Shown here piece by piece: positions 63,847-64,000 of a stretch of DNA of 64,000 bases. The notes beneath the pieces were generated by a model. That model worked only from the letters and a program-made list of their open reading frames with translations, did not search any database and was not told the origin of the DNA. The stretch covers positions 186,001 to 250,000 of the forward strand of contig NZ_JANZKW010000003.1 in the NCBI RefSeq assembly GCF_027257935.1, written 5' to 3'. The DNA comes from Chitinimonas sp. BJYL2. Lineage in GTDB: Bacteria > Pseudomonadota > Gammaproteobacteria > Burkholderiales > Chitinimonadaceae. Position numbers and translations under genes: made by a program. Numbering within the stretch: position 1 is the stretch's first letter; every line of letters begins with the position of its first letter.

Positions 63847-64000
63847 ATGCAAACCGATCTGCCTCTGGGCCTGAACATCAGTGCGGTAGAACGCGAAACC
63901 GGGCTGACCAAGGAGTTGCTGCGCATCTGGGAGCGTCGCTACGGCTTTCCCCAGCCCGCCCGTGATGCCCAGGGCGACCGTGTCTACACGCCTGAGCAGG
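63847..64000 (+). CDS. MerR-family regulator, N-terminal part only
   Basis: The first 51 residues of a regulator cut by the window end. LNISAVERETGLTKELLRIW and ERRYGFPQPARD form the MerR winged helix, in the version common to B12-binding, light-responsive LitR/CarH-type proteins (RIWERRYGFPxPxRD). The sensor domain lies outside the window, so the subclass is not proven. A light-dependent role would fit the photolyase operon at 7-11.5 kb. Confidence 0.75.
   Translation, partial: MQTDLPLGLNISAVERETGLTKELLRIWERRYGFPQPARDAQGDRVYTPEQ

Overview
The window reads as a chromosomal segment of a high-GC, Gram-negative betaproteobacterium. Support comes from MacA-like and HlyD-type envelope proteins, a TonB-dependent receptor, Mod molybdate genes, tandem small cytochromes c and overall codon use. 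A Neisseriales-type heterotroph that degrades plant polymers fits best, but this is inferred from gene content because no 16S gene is present. The first ~900 bases are clearly AT-richer than the rest.

Left edge (1-1.8 kb): an accessory region. On the minus strand it carries three cassette-like units: a truncated ORF, a HEAT-repeat gene and a DUF4062 gene. One convincing integron attC site and one weaker attC separate them. The region stops abruptly at the 3' half of a tRNA-Thr(UGU) gene followed by a terminator, which looks like one end (att) of an integrated island. The island continues beyond the window to the left.

Core region (1.9-31.6 kb): an SbtA-family bicarbonate permease with a divergent LysR regulator; a three-gene MacAB/Lol-type ABC exporter; a four-gene light-repair cluster with three different photolyase/cryptochrome-family flavoproteins and a DUF2256 peptide; a HupE/UreJ-like locus with a His-rich protein; a glycosyltransferase-phosphatase fusion (GpgS-like plus HAD) that shares an operator-like sequence with a MarR regulator; an RhlE helicase; KatG; a soluble PAS chemoreceptor; an EAL phosphodiesterase; modABC-modE with a matching ModE box; and DsbD-alpha/DsbA-type periplasmic thiol proteins.

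Pectin region (31.7-51.4 kb): a nearly complete pectin/oligogalacturonate utilisation locus. A secreted pectinesterase-pectate lyase fusion and an acetylesterase-like SGNH hydrolase act outside the cytoplasm. A TonB receptor and a Tog-like ABC transporter bring oligogalacturonides in. Oligogalacturonate lyase, KdgF, KduI, KduD and KdgK take them to KDPG, and a uronate dehydrogenase offers a side route. An IclR (KdgR-like) regulator and repeated TGAAAC-type boxes suggest common control, and a chemoreceptor closes the locus. KDPG aldolase is not in the window.

Right part (51.8-64 kb): a glycogen operon glgB-glgX-pgm-glgC-glgA; a diguanylate cyclase whose membrane domain resembles the plant ethylene-receptor sensor; a RimJ-like acetyltransferase; two small periplasmic cytochromes c; and the start of a MerR-family regulator cut by the window edge.
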